A stretch of DNA of 64,000 bases, from the NCBI GenBank assembly GCA_946800325.1, contig OX326961.1:14072215-14136214 (forward strand), given 5' to 3'. The DNA comes from Luzula sylvatica (lineage: Eukaryota; Streptophyta; Magnoliopsida; Poales; Juncaceae). The translations under genes were made by a program, and so were the position numbers. Within the stretch, counting starts at the first letter, position 1. Each line of letters starts with the position of its first letter. Positions 12,149-24,271 of the stretch are shown in pieces. The notes beneath the pieces were generated by a model. That model worked only from the letters and a program-made list of their open reading frames with translations, did not search any database and was not told where the DNA came from.

Positions 12149-14927
12149 CAATAATGTTATACACCCCGCAGCACCCATCCCGCACTCATCCGCATGCTGA
12201 CATGGCATGGAAGCTCCTGCCATGTCAGCTAAAAGACGGATGGATAAACAATCCATTAAGAAAGATATAACCAACCCGTTAAGAAGAAACCATCTCTTCT
12301 CTCCCTGAAACTTCACGCTCCGTAGGAGCTTCTCCCTCTCTTCGATTCCCTCTCTCTCCTCTCTTTGTCTCTCTTCGATTCCGTTTCTTGCTTGGCACTG
12401 AACAGAGGCAGAGAAACTTCACGCCCTCTATCTCCGATTCCCTTTTTCTCTGTGTGTTTCTCTTTGATCCCCTTTCTCGCTCGGCACAGATCTATTGACC
12501 ATTTTTCGACGATTTCACCTAATTTCAGTCTTCCAGATCGCAGAAGAAGTATGGTTTTTTTCCTGTATGTCGACGATTTGGCCTAATTTTAGCCTTTCTG
12601 GACGATTTCAGTCTTACATATCGTCTAATTTCCGTGACAAGGTACTATCTTTTTTCCCTATATGTTTTTCTTATATTTGAGGTCATTTTATTTCTATTTC
12701 AGTTTCAGATCGCAGAGCAGTATGATTTTCTCTTGGTTGATTTGTTCTTGATGCACCGTTATGCAATTTCTCCAGTTTAATGTGTTCATTCAATAATTCT
12801 TTTACTGGTCAATAATATCTTGTTTAGAATAGTGAATTTAAATATCAATTAATTATGTGGAGAAAGAGAAAAGTGAATTTAAGCTAATCCATCACTGTTC
12901 TAAACAAAATCAAATTATTTCACTTATTATCCAATATTTACTTAACTGATATTATTTAGAAGAGTGAATTTGCTATTTATTTTCAAATCTACTATTAAAC
13001 AAGTTATATTCGTCTTGTATACTCGATTTTTTTTGTTAAAAGAATACACACTTAATTCGTTAGTTATCATGTTTGATCACATTACATTGACGTGGTGACA
13101 ATTTGGTTTTATTTTTTACAGCCTAGTTTAAGGAGGGACTCGAGAGTGAGGACATTTAATATTGTTTAAAGCTTTACATCATTTATCAATAAGAAATGCT
13201 CAAGTTAGTCTTACCGGTGTCATATACAATCTTATGATTCAATAGTTTTACTCTTCATAATAGCTTTTTCGTCAAATCTTGATTTGTACAAATTTGATCG
13301 AGTGTTTGTATTTTGTTTGTTTGTATTATGGACCCTAACAATATTTACAGATGACTCCCCAACAATATTTATGTTCTGGTTGACATATATCCCGAGATTA
13401 CTCACGTTGACGAGGAAGCGCAAGGATTCCGTTCGCCGTGACCAGCAAGTGTGAGGATGAGTAGTTTTGATTTTAAACTAAATTATTGTGAGATTGTATG
13501 TTGAGATGGTTTAAAATTAAGTTTGACATTGTATTGAAAAACTGTGTTAAAAGTACTTGAAAGTTAAAATGGACCAATTATGAGATTAAAATAACACAAT
13601 ATTTTTTTGATCATATGTTGTATAATTTCATTTGAAATGGGACAGTAAAATAAAAACAAAAGCTTCGACAATAAAATAATTATCTTTTGAACAGTAAAAT
13701 AAAAACAAACATAGTCAATGTGACCTTAATCTTTTCATCTTACAATCATAAAACAAAATCCAACAAATGTTATAATAATAACTACAAAATCATAAATAAT
13801 TAAATTTAATTAAATATTCTAAAATCAAATAAACTAGAAACCATGTAAGTAGGAAAAATGTATCGTGTCCCGAACACTTGTTCATTTTCATCTTCGCGAC
13901 GGCCTGAAATTAGGAAATGAAACGAACTCGGTACCAATTCATTCACGAGAGTTGATATTGTTGAAAATAAAAAAATAAAAAATATACCTTTGATTTTTTT
14001 CGCGTTGATGTTTTCTTCACCTTCTTCCTACGAATCTTGTCGACAATTCTTTCTAATCTTTTAGTTGGCGGTTTACCTCTTCGATGAAGACGTTCGGGAT
14101 CAAGGATGAGCGTACCCTTGACTGAAGGAATGTTTGCATCTCCAAAATACACGAATCATTATGGGCGACGCCAGCAAAGACCTATACTTCTCCTTTAACA
14201 TGTCCAACAATTGCATAACCTCGAGGTAATATCATTACCACGCTCATCATCTTCATTAATTTCCAATGAATATCGTCATTTCTGCGAAATTTCAATAATC
14301 GAATATTTTATCAATTCAATCAACACTCAAGCAGAGAAACTGTGAAACAGAGAAGAAGCAGCGAATATTTTATCGTCATTTTGTAATTTAATTATAAACT
14401 TTTTAGATAAAAAAACATAATATTTACGTACTGCAACGAACAAGCAACGAAACAGTGGAGAAGACGGCCTGAGGCGACGGGTGAGCGAAGAGTAGGCAGA
14501 CAAGAAACACATTAAAACTGCATTATAAGATTCAATTATAATTTTTTTAAATAACAAATAAAAAAACAGCCTTTATTTACATCTCTCGTGCAGTAATTCA
14601 GCGAACAAGCTTAATGAAATAGCGAAGAAGATGCTTCCTGAGAGTGGGGCGACGGGCGAGGAGGAGTAGGCAGCGGCAAGAGAGAAAGATACAAAGATAC
14701 AAGGAGGCGGCGGCCAGGAGAGAGGGAGAGAAGGTAAGAGATCTGCCCGAGCTATTTTTCTGATTTAGTTTCCATACGGGTCAAAATTTTCTTATCGGAT
14801 CCGGATATTAGTTGGTTTAGGGTAATGTTTTGAGCAATTTCTTCAGCTCACGTGGCAAGAGCGCCCCTGCCACATCAGCATGCGGGGTGGGTGCGGGGTT
14901 AGAGGTGCGTGGTGTCTAACATTATTG
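12149..14927. mobile_element. Non-autonomous Mutator-like element (2.78 kb) with captured sequence
   Basis: Begins 'caataatgttatacacc' and ends with the imperfect inverse '...ggtgtctaacattattg'. Similarity of the ends extends about 90 bases inward ('gcatgctgacatggca' on the left, 'tgccacatcagcatgc' on the right). A 9-bp TSD (attccgttg) is typical of Mutator elements. Inside: leader-like CT-rich sequence with an internal repeat (12330-12500), a FAR1-like coding scrap (13943-14152), and two related blocks (14330-14520 and 14560-14700, both with 'gcgacggg' and 'gagtaggcag'). No transposase is intact. It may be a Pack-MULE carrying gene pieces. Confidence 0.85.
13943..14152 (-). pseudogene. FAR1-like C-terminal fragment inside the Mutator-like element
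   Basis: The minus-strand frame contains IPSVKGTLILDPERLHRRGK followed by PPTKRLERIVDKIRRKKVKK. A 'DP.....KG(R/K)PP(S/T)KRL' signature followed by a basic tail is seen at the C-terminus of plant FAR1/FHY3-related proteins, which descend from Mutator transposases. No zinc finger or catalytic part is present. It could be a captured host FAR1-like exon or a residue of the element's own ancestral transposase. Identification rests on this short motif only. Confidence 0.35.
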
Positions 14928-14936
14928 ATTCCGTTG
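14928..14936. repeat. 9-bp TSD, right (attccgttg)
   Basis: Right copy of the target-site duplication of the Mutator-like element. Confidence 0.95.
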
Positions 14937-15479
14937 CTAACTGTCGAACTTGTACAGCAGCATGTTTTTCCTGTTGTTTGCCATTTTTCTTTGATAGTGA
15001 TGATCATTTTGGCGGGTAAAATAATATATATATTTTTTTTTATGAAAGTTTGATAAAATATAAAATTCATCTGTTATCCAAAAGTTTTGGCTGTGCTGGA
15101 ATTTTTCTTATATTGGTCCTGTTTTTTATTAATGACATGCTTATCATGTCAGTCGAACAATTAACACATGACACGTAATGTAGGGATTGAGATTACTGAC
15201 AGTTATAACTTACAATGATTTCATGATTCAGGGGTGCATTCTTGTTAAGGATATAAATGGTTTAACTTGTACAATTATTTTACTAAACTACATTTCAAAC
15301 ATTGATTTCACAATTGTAATTATAACTCATGCCACTCTTCCACTTTGATGTACAATTGACTTATTCTCTGAAAAACATTATTGAAGTTTCATCAATTTAG
15401 GACAAAACTGAACTATAGGCTTTACATATGTTAAAACTTGAAAGACATAAATAAAAATAAAAATAAGAAGATGAACCGT

Positions 15480-15680
15480 AAAGTAAGATTGGTACAAGAC
15501 TGAACTCGATCTTGTTGCATGTAATTTCTTCAAAATTTTATACAGAGAAAATCCACATTCATCAAACATGCATAATATCAGTTTTGCACCCGATAAGGCC
15601 GGTACCACCATAGCGTGCTTGATGTTGGCCTCTTGTTCGGCAACATACTGTTCATTTTCCTTGGTGGTGGTGTTGTCTCG
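15480..15680 (-). pseudogene. Captured exon-like segment, family unknown
   Basis: The minus-strand frame reads EQYVAEQEANIKHAMVVPAL, continuing into an ILCMFDECGFSLYKILKKLH stretch. The same frame is kept in the plus-strand copy at 45300-45470. It lies between AT-rich introns within the Helitron. I do not recognise the protein. Confidence 0.35.
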
Positions 15681-17487
15681 TCAGCTTTATCAAATTTGAC
15701 AAGCAAAATAAAAATCAGAGGATAAAATCAAGACAAGTGGAAATATATTAAGAAATTATTATAACTACTTTAAGTACATATTATAGTGGGCAAAACAAGT
15801 GGAATTTTATATTAGAATCAAATATTATATGTTCCAAGAGTATTAGAAATAGAAATAGCAAATTTTACAAGGGTATTTTTGCAAAAAAGATCAACCTTCA
15901 TAGCTTTGCCCTTGAGGTTAGGAAGCACGTCTTCTAACGCTTCCTCCAGAGAATCACAAACTTTTCGTACCTACACGGCTACACCAAAAGAAACAAACAA
16001 AGTAAATATTAGTTTAGCAAGGATAATTAATTAATGAAATTACTTATTGATTTGAAAATTTGAAATTAGGTTAAAAAATTGGACTTTTGTTTGAGAGACT
16101 CTTCGTACCAAAAGATAAAAAGCAAATAACCATCTGGTAATACATCTAATTGGCCTTTAAAATAGACTTTTATGTTTTTGATTTGGTAGTAATCTATAAA
16201 AAAAGAAAGATAAAAAACGAATCAAATTAAAATTTTAAATTCATAAATGACTATTAAAACATGTATTTGGTTATCAAACCTTTAACGAAACAACTCTTTT
16301 AATGTATTGAGTCCAGTAAAAGCATATCTCTTCCCCACCTTTGATGTCACCATCGCTACAAAAAAACGTAATTAAATAAATTCGCATCGTTTGATGTTTA
16401 GGGTTTAGAATTTAGAGAGAGAACTCACATAATAAAGCATCAAGTGATTTGAAATTAGCAATATGATTGTCATTATGCATAACATGGATTGATTTAACCC
16501 CACATCTATCTGTTGATATACAACCAGGAGGGACCTAAACGAACAAAAATAATTGATATGGAAATATAAGAATGATTTCTACAATACTTAAAAAACGACC
16601 AAAAAAATATCATGAAATTATTACCGAAGAAGGGGCTAGTTCCGACACGAGTGGTCTGTTATTGTTAATTAGCCTACAAAATCAGGAAGTTTACAAGAAT
16701 GTTAAAAAATAAGCCTTTCAAAGATATAAATATCAAAATGTCCTAACTAAAACTCAAAAAAATATCAAATTCATCTTCCTAAAAGACCCAAAAAATGCAA
16801 AAATACAAAATTGCTGGTCAGAAACCCCCAAAAAATTATCTAGTTTATCTGTCATGCTGCCAAGCGTTTGTATACGAAAGTGAAAATCACCGTCATATAT
16901 ATATCTCCCTGTTATGATAAAAAGAAAGAAGAAAAAATGATTTGGTAACAGATTGAACCATAAAAAATTAGGTTTTATCCAAGTTACAAAAATAAATTGA
17001 TAAATAGAACTAACGAAAGTTTATAAGTTTGAGGCCATGCATGAAATTGATAAACAAAACTGAAGAAATACATACCAGAGCACATCATACAAGAATCTCG
17101 TTGAGGAATTAGCAAAATTGAGGAGTCTTCTAGCTCGGTTTTGCGAAAACTTTAGTAGGAGGAGGGCACTGCCAGTCACCAGTACCACATAGCAGTAACC
17201 TTGATTTTGCGAAAAGAATGCCCCCACGGACAACTTCGTCTCCCAATCTATTACCACACGACGACAACCAACCTTGATTCAGCGAAAATGATGCCCCATG
17301 GACAGGTTCGTCACCCAATCGATGACCATTTTATCTTGTCCGGTTCTCCCTTCTCGCTCGGAAATTCGGACACGTAACAGGAGATGCTACGGAAAAGAAG
17401 AGAAAGGGAAAGGGCTTAGCCATGAATGGACCGTGGAGACGCTACGGAAAAGCAGAGAGAGAAGGCTTCTTGTGTTTTTTTTTGTGA

Positions 17488-17590
17488 GTTGGGAGAGAGG
17501 GCTGATGAGAGACTTGAGAGAGGGGACAAGAGGGACATGATGAACGTCGGAAAGTGACATGTGAAAACGTGGGTGGTACGGTAGATCATT
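17488..17590. repeat. Segment shared with 58685-58795
   Basis: 'gggagagagggctgatgaga' through 'gtggtacggtagatcatttt' is present at both places with one or two substitutions, with different flanks on both sides. It probably marks one end of a mobile unit. Confidence 0.6.
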
Positions 17591-17904
17591 TTGTACATCC
17601 TGAGAGTTGGTTGGGTCTGGCCATCTATTCGAAACTAAAATTCAAATTCGAGCTGAACATGGTCCAAAATAAACGATCAAATCAAACATATACGACCCTT
17701 AAAACTGAGATTCAACATCCAATTTATTTAGATTTCAGAAACTTGTTACATCAAAAAAATTGATATTAGACATTTTACTTTCAAAACTTAAAATACTAAC
17801 AATGTACAAACGTGCATATCAAGAATTCTAATTTAACATTCTCAAAAACCCGATTTATCACAATTACCGCATAATTCGGTTGGTCATCATTTAATTTCGC
17901 GCGC
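17591..17904. repeat. Dispersed repeat, partly inverted at 60206-60330
   Basis: No gene. Contains the 'tgtacatcctgagagttggt' motif and, at 17832-17868, a stretch that recurs reversed right beside the G-rich array at 60207-60242. Confidence 0.6.
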
Positions 17905-18240
17905 AAGAGCATCAGATTTGATATTAAACTTCGACGGACACCGTGTGGCTCTCGCTAAATCGCACTGCAACAAGATGTGGCAATTCATATCCACACGTGT
18001 GACACAACGGTTCAAGTTGAGATATTTGTACCGATAATTTGCCAACGGTTGGTAAAGCATCAGACGCATCCTCCATAGAAAAATTCTAACATATGGCGGT
18101 ATTCCTCGGCACTTCCTTATAATTTTCCGCACCGTTTTTTCTATTTTCCTGATCAGGGGACATAAGGTGATTCGCTATGTGTGCATGTCCTTGTCGAACA
18201 ATGTATCGTCCATTCGCTGCCGGTGTCCAGATTAGACGAT
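17905..18240 (-). pseudogene. Decayed LINE ORF2 C-terminus (zf-RVT region)
   Basis: Two minus-strand frames together show the C-terminal part of a plant LINE reverse transcriptase. One frame has LIWTPAANGRYIVRQGHAHI, the usual 'I/LIW...NG.Y.V' block. A shifted frame has IPPYVRIFLWRM, the 'PPKVRIFLWR' block, then a CHTCG-like cysteine pair and a 'CDLARA' block. At least one frameshift and several substitutions separate them. No 3' tail is visible. It is older and more decayed than the two LINEs elsewhere in the window. Confidence 0.65.
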
Positions 18241-19737
18241 GAGGTTTTGGTAAGTAATTATACCAACTTAATTGTTTAATTAGGTTTTTAAGTGACGAAA
18301 ATTAGGATTAATTGATGTAAAAATAGATGAATTGAGGTTCAATTGGTTGTTCATTATGGTAGTAATTTAGTATTAATCATTTGTAGTTTTGTACTTCCAC
18401 GAACCCTCATTTTGCCTCTTCATTTGTTTAGGTACATATTGGTACTGATCAATTGCATAATCATGCTCGATTTACGAATGATTGATAAATTTAGGGTACC
18501 CATACCAATTCAATTGCATAATAATTATGATTGATTTGCAATTTTCCCCGTTTTTAATGAACTTGATATTTTGTGAATATTTTAAAGTTAAATAAACTCG
18601 AGATTAGTGATGTTCAGTTGAGCTATTTTTGCAAGTTTTATTTTGCATAATAATATTTTCCCCGTTTTTAGTGGCGGCCCTTCTTGTATTTGTGTAGAGT
18701 CGTTGGGAATGATCCTTGTAATATTTGTTTACCATGTTATGTTAGTGTTACTAAAAATATTTCAAGTAAGATGTATTACTATATTCAAGTAAAGGTATAT
18801 GGTATTGAAAAAACAATATCGTATATTGATGTTCAAAAAATATATGAATTATTATTAAAAAAAAGTTATATTGGATATTTTTATTTTGAAAGGTATAATT
18901 GATATAATTAACATGTGAAAACATTTAATATAGGAGAGTTCTATGATAGATCAATTTTCTTATTATGAATTTTTTTTCAAATTTTTTTTTTAAATATTTT
19001 AAATATTTATCAATTAATTATACAAAATTTATGTTTTGCATAGCATTAAATGATAAATATACAATTGAATATTATAAAAAAAATTATTAGTTAACAAATG
19101 TTCGAAATAGTTTTTTTGAAAATGAATTTATCATAAAAAAATGGGTATATCATATAACTCTCCATACAAGTGTTGATACAAGTGTTGATACAAAGACCAA
19201 GCGTAGCTAGCGACCAACGCATGACGAATCTATTGTTCAGTTCATGAACCACACGAATTGTGAAAAAATGAGTTGACAAACTTGAAGTTTATAGCACGTC
19301 TCATCGGCGTGGATCGATATGTAGTAATATATGTACCGTTGCACAAAATAATATTTTCGAATGATTTTCTCTAATATCTCATTTTCTTCATGGTAACAAA
19401 ATAAACTATCATCGGCAATGTGTTCATAATTCGTTAGTCAAGTATGTTCATCAAAAATACATAAATCTTACTCAATTTTGAAGGCATATGTTTTCTGTGA
19501 CTATATCATGTCTAATGGATGATTCACCTAACAAAGAAAACACATTTGATATTTTCATAATTATTTAATTATTAATTGTGGGATCAAACCTCCGTAAAAA
19601 AATATTTATTTCTTAGTAAATACTCAGTCTAGACTCTAGGATATTCAAAGAAATATGTATTATCATGTTATAATAAACAAATTTGATAGGTCAACTCTGT
19701 ATACTTAAATATATAAATGTAATAAATTTATTTCACA
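18241..19737. repeat. Dispersed AT-rich repeat, related to 5740-6620
   Basis: No gene. Shared phrases with 5820-6620 include 'gttaaataaac', 'tgttgatacaaagacc' and 'gattttctctaatatctca'. The same family recurs at 53440-54330, reversed at 60570-61080, and in part at 41830-41950. Confidence 0.55.
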
Positions 19738-20404
19738 TTATTTTGTACATCTTGAGAGTGGGTTGGGTGATTGGGTTTGGCCATTTTGTCCGAAGATTTC
19801 CTGAAACTAAAATTAAAATTTGAGCTGATTATTGTCCAAAATAAACTATCAAAGCAAACATTATATATCAAAACTTCAAATACTAACAATTCAATAAAAT
19901 TATTTTAGTCATTTAATAAATATCGATTTGTCGGAATTTGTTAACATTAAATATCAGTAAATCGTATACATAAAATTGTGAACTTTCATATTTCTTTCAG
20001 TTAAAGGAATTGTGACCCAAATCATGTCATTACTTAAAATTATTTTTGTAATTAAATAATATATTAATCTTGAATACTTTTTCAAAAGATATCAATATGT
20101 CAAAATCCTCTTAATTTGAAGGATAATTATATCCTACCTCCTCATTTCCCAACCACATCCTCTATATCACCAATTAATTATTAATTGATGATTAATTAAC
20201 ATGATCATTAACAAAAATACATCCGATTAATAGTTAATTGATATTAATTAAGAATTATTAATGTATATATATTTTAATTATATATTAATTAACTATTAAT
20301 CGGATGTACTTTTGTTAATGATCATGTTAATTAATTATCAATTAGGGCTATAGAGGATGTTGGGGGAAATATGTACAGTATATGGCCTCTAATTATAATA
20401 CAAA
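19738..20404. repeat. Dispersed repeat, paralogue of 1-724, left host flank of Helitron
   Basis: Matches the start of the window up to 'aatacaaa', where a minus-strand Helitron end begins. No gene. Confidence 0.8.
20140..20372. repeat. Fold-back AT-rich inverted repeat, copy d
   Basis: Arms are centred near 20260 ('tacatccgattaatagtta' and its complement at 20290). This is the paralogue of copy a. Confidence 0.6.
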
Positions 20405-20993
20405 CTAGCATGGTACCCGCGCAATTGCGCGGACTTGTTGGTTGGAATCATGATTTTTTTGCTTCTTTTTTTGGTATTTAATGTTTCTCATGAGGTTTTA
20501 GGATGGTTGTAATGTTATTTCACAGGAATCTTGTGTAGTATTCGCATACAACCTAGTTGATAAATATATATCATATTGTTTGTGCCCATACAACAAACTA
20601 CTGTTGCATCATATTACAAAACCAAAATTAGCTATTTTTTATGTTTTCTTCTTCGTCAAAATAAAACATAACAAAAATTAAATAGTCATTATATTACTTG
20701 CGACTATTTTTCTTCGCTTCAGGTGTGAGCTTTCTTCATGCTTCGTCTTGGTCGGTCCTGAAACCGATCTAGATTCAGTTGAACAATATAATTTTTTTTC
20801 TCAATTATGTTTTTGCTTACTTTATGAGGATCCTCTTTGCAAGCTGTTTTTATGGCGAGGGGCCTTTCTTTGTTGTCGTTGTGTTTGCAATCTTGTCCTT
20901 TCCGAGTAAACGTTTTTTAATCGGAAAAACGTAAGTGTTGTTTTTCTTTTTTCAAGTAAAAGAGATATTAAATTTATTCTGCTCAAGTACCTC

Positions 20994-21263
20994 TCAATTG
21001 TTCTTTTTGAACCCGCACTCTTGGCAGTCATTGGTTGGACAAAAAAAACATTTTCTGTTTTCATTTGTTGTTTCTTTTCTTCTTGTTTGTTCGTTGCATT
21101 CATGTGAGTGACTAATAAAAAGTTCAAAAATACATCTGAATTTAGAGAAATTCTTCATAAGCAACTGAGCACCGTCGCGTGGATCGCACCCAAGTGGATC
21201 TGTCCAGTCTTGAACTCCAAACCCTGAAATATCTGGAGAGTACAAAAATGAAAAAATTACCAA
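20994..21263 (-). pseudogene. Captured coding-like segment in the Helitron, family unknown
   Basis: The minus-strand frame reads SPDISGFGVQDWTDPLGCDP, then RDGAQLLMKNF. It looks protein-like in its first third and then becomes low-complexity. I do not recognise the family. Confidence 0.25.
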
Positions 21264-21464
21264 ATAACTCTCTGAAATGTAAAAAAAAATGGTATTGTAT
21301 AATTGATCCTTACAATCAAATTATAAGGATCCTTATAATCAAATTATAGAAAACCCTAAACCCTATAATTGATCCTTATAATCAAATTATCATTCATAAA
21401 AGATATAAAATTGATTTTAAATATTTCTTTTATTTTGCAAACATATATGAAATATTGATGGTAT

Positions 21465-21479
21465 AATTTACATGATTTT
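21465..21479. repeat. 15-bp TSD, left (aatttacatgatttt)
   Basis: The identical sequence lies at 27723-27737 directly after the LINE poly-A. Confidence 0.95.
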
Positions 21480-21624
21480 TTTTTTTTTGAATGGTATCCG
21501 ACAAGCGATCGCTTTCGTTACTGATACCTAATTTTTTTTTTTATGCCAATGGGGATCGAACTCACAACCTCTCACATTATAAGATTTTTTGTGTTTCACA
21601 CTCAACCAACTAGGCTATGGACCC
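21480..21624 (-). mobile_element. tRNA-derived SINE, antisense, at the LINE left border
   Basis: On the minus strand it begins 'gggtccatagcctagttggt'. A-box-like TAGCCTAGTTGG is the complement of 21606-21617, and the B box GAGTTCGATCC is the complement of 21553-21563, as in RNA polymerase III promoters. After the tRNA-like head comes a tail with a GGTATC...GATACC stem (21493-21528) and then 'attc' and poly-A (poly-T on the plus strand to 21480). It has no separate TSD; its poly-T touches the LINE's left TSD. It is not a functional tRNA gene because the arms do not fold fully and a CCA-side stem is missing. Confidence 0.75.
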
Positions 21625-21644
21625 ATTTTTCAGAAAATCTGAAG

Positions 21645-24215
21645 ATGGGGAGAGGCAGGGCGATTGCACAAAAAGATGGCTGGTTCTCCATTTCAAACCA
21701 GCGCAAGCTCCCCACTTTGACTCCCTACAAATACCCAGTGAATCGCTCTACTCACACCCCTCTTAACACACCCATCATCATCACCAAGAGCCAGAAACCC
21801 TCTCTTAAACCCCTTCTCCCAACACCTACATACGCTCAAGCTCTCATGGCGGATAGGAAAGGAAAACGGCCTATGCTAAGCTACCAGAGCTCTCAACACC
21901 ATGCAGGCAATGGCCTCCTCCCCACCCCCGTCATGGAACCCCCTCACCCTAGTGCGATAACAAACCCCAACTACTCCAAAGGAGCCTCTTCAAACCAAAA
22001 GAATAACTCACGTAACCGTAAGGCCCAGCCAAGCCACAACCAAGCTCAAAAACGTAAACACCCAAGCAGCAATAAGCCAGAATGGATCGAGCTGTGTAGG
22101 AAATGCCGCAAGCCTGGCCACCTTACAGAAAATTGCTGGTCAACTCGCGTCTGTACCCGCTGCGATAGAGTTGGCCACATCGCAAAGCACTGTCACAGCA
22201 GCCGCGTAACTCATACTCCGGTGAACACTACTCCACCAACAGAGATCGATCCCCTAGAACCACGTGGTATCTCAACGCTGCCAGAAGGAAGACCCGAGGT
22301 TATCACATATCATCTCAAACAGGCTCCCCATCAGATGTACGAAATAGCTCGGTGGAGGAGACTCGGAGTGGTAATCGACGCGCGATTAGTTCCTCACCAT
22401 AACCTTCAAGCAGTCAACATCCTTCTCTTAAAAGCTCGAGCATGGCACTCAGAATTCCAGCTTTGCTTTCTAGGCAGAGAACGATATGCCCTTTTGCTTC
22501 CCGAAGGAATTGATCGTGTGAAATTCATGGCCAACGACGTTTCATCCTTGCATCGAGCTAACTTCGTAATCTACCAATGGAACACATCCATTAGCTCCTT
22601 CCCCATCTCCTATGCCTACAAGGTATGGTTCGATCTTTATGGACTTCCACCCCACGCATGGGCAATTCAGGAGCTTGCAGCCGTAATCGGCTCCTTTGGT
22701 GTCCTCTCATGTCATGGCCCCCTCGAGAAAGTTTCAAGCATGCATGCATTGCGTATAGTAGTGGCTGTCAGCGATCTATGCGATATCCCAAATAAAATCC
22801 ATTTGGCTTCGGTTGGCCATGGCAACCCCCTCATTCTGCATTTTCTCAAAAGATCTGATGAACCAATGCCTTTTCGATATCCGGAGGATCCAACACCCAT
22901 CCCGGAAGTGTTTGAGGCCATGCGAGCCGACATTTTGGAAGAATCGGAACGACATGCTGCAAAACCGAGAGTTAACTTTAACCCGGAGATCGCCGGTGAT
23001 TATTATCCCTCATCTAACGACGACATTCAGCGAATTTCTAGCGAACGGGTAGCAATGCCAAAAGGAAAGATCCTTGTTGATGAAGACTGGTTAGAATCTG
23101 TTTGCCGCTTGATACCGGAGTCGATGAAAAAATTCCTCAAGCCTCTTGACTCAGCACAACCAACAATCTCCTCCAGCGTTTCAGCATCGCCGATCTCCGC
23201 AGCCTCAATCGGCTCCGGAGAAGAAGATGACTCACTGCTACAGACAAATCCTGACACCACTCTGACTCTACAGGAGCTTCCCCCACAGTCTCCACAGTCA
23301 GTCCGCGTCAAAAATCTGTACCGCCAGGGACTGGAAATTCTGATCGCTCATTAGAATGAGCAGAAGACAAAAGAGAGGGACGAAAGAAGCAGGCGTAATT
23401 CAAAAAAAAGAAGGTTCCAGAGGCATGCAACCTCATCCTCCTCTCACTCAACCTCATCAACAGGTATAAATATTTTACTTTCTACCTTACGTAAAAAAGC
23501 AAAAGCCCGTAAGCAAATTCTGAAAAAGAAATTACGGGTCAAATCTCTCTCTGCCTCTAAAGCCCAAAAGGCTTCTATTTGCAATTCTAAACTCAATATT
23601 GTGGCCTCTACCTCTTTTCTCTCAAATCTCAATAAAGAGGCCCATACTTTGGCTCGGCCCACTAGTACAAATAAACAACTCTCGCCAATAGTATCTCAAC
23701 AATCCACTGAGGCAAACCAAGAACAATCATGTAATTCAAAGTTTAACTTGACACAATCCACTAGTATCACAATTAATGAGGCTCAGCCCATAAAAGTGGA
23801 TAAGCGAAAGTGTCAAATATCAAATATAGACACACCACGAAATGATAGAACAAACCCTCTAATAAAATTAACAAAAAGTGGCATTGTCGCTAGTATTCAA
23901 AATGAATCACTCAAGTCAACTCCTCTCTCTAATGATATCATTAATACTATCAAAGACTGTTTGGGTATTAACACGATCATTAATCCCCCTAATATTGGTC
24001 CAGCGATCAATAACAGAGAAGAAGGAATCATCTTCCCCCCAAGGCCCCTAAAATCAATTCTTAAGAGTTCTAAAAACTCACAATCTAATATTATCTCATC
24101 AATAAATGCTCTCTCTAATCTCTCTTCTCCATTGCTAGGTCATGCAACACCGACAAGCTTGGACGACACGGAGCATTTAGAGGAAGGGTCTCACGGGTTC
24201 GACCCGAGGATCTAA
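21645..24215 (+). pseudogene. LINE ORF1 (zinc-knuckle nucleic-acid-binding protein) with in-frame TAG
   Basis: Likely start is ATG 21645 (MGRGRAIAQKDGW); the open frame reaches further left to 21543 only by reading the antisense SINE. Two CCHC knuckles, C-x2-C-x4-H-x4-C, lie at about residues 151-164 and 170-183 counted from 21645, after a basic, Pro/Ser/Asn-rich region. A conserved part follows ('WRRLGVVIDARL', 'VWFDLYGLPPHAW') of the kind found in plant LINE ORF1. A TAG at 23352-23354 interrupts the frame, yet the same frame stays open to TAA 24213-24215, so the last 286 codons are separated by a single nonsense codon. ORF1 proteins bind LINE RNA in the ribonucleoprotein. Confidence 0.8.
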
Positions 24216-24271
24216 GGACCCTCCAAAAAATTTCTATATTTTCCCTCTCTTTTTGATTAGAACGTTTTATT

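Larger units (their letters stand above)
11929..17590 (-). mobile_element. Helitron-like element on minus strand, copy 1, 5' end uncertain
   Basis: The 3' terminus is at 11929: on the minus strand 'ccgtaacgaagcacgggaa' is followed by 'tttcc' and CTAG before T, the hairpin-plus-CTAG format of plant Helitrons. The minus-strand sequence matches 43991-46243 except for a Mutator-like insertion at 12149-14927. Inside are exon-like blocks with AG/GT borders near 15490-15680, 15900-15985, 16340-16370, 16430-16545 and 16625-16675. No Rep/helicase is present, so it is non-autonomous. The shared part stops near 16998. The 17488-17590 piece recurs at 58685-58795, and a TC at 17588 after an A (minus strand) is only a candidate 5' end. 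Confidence 0.6.

Noticed and set aside
21553..21617. Possible tRNA gene on the minus strand
   Set aside because: A and B boxes are present, but the spacing is long, acceptor pairing is missing and a poly-A tail follows, so it is a SINE.
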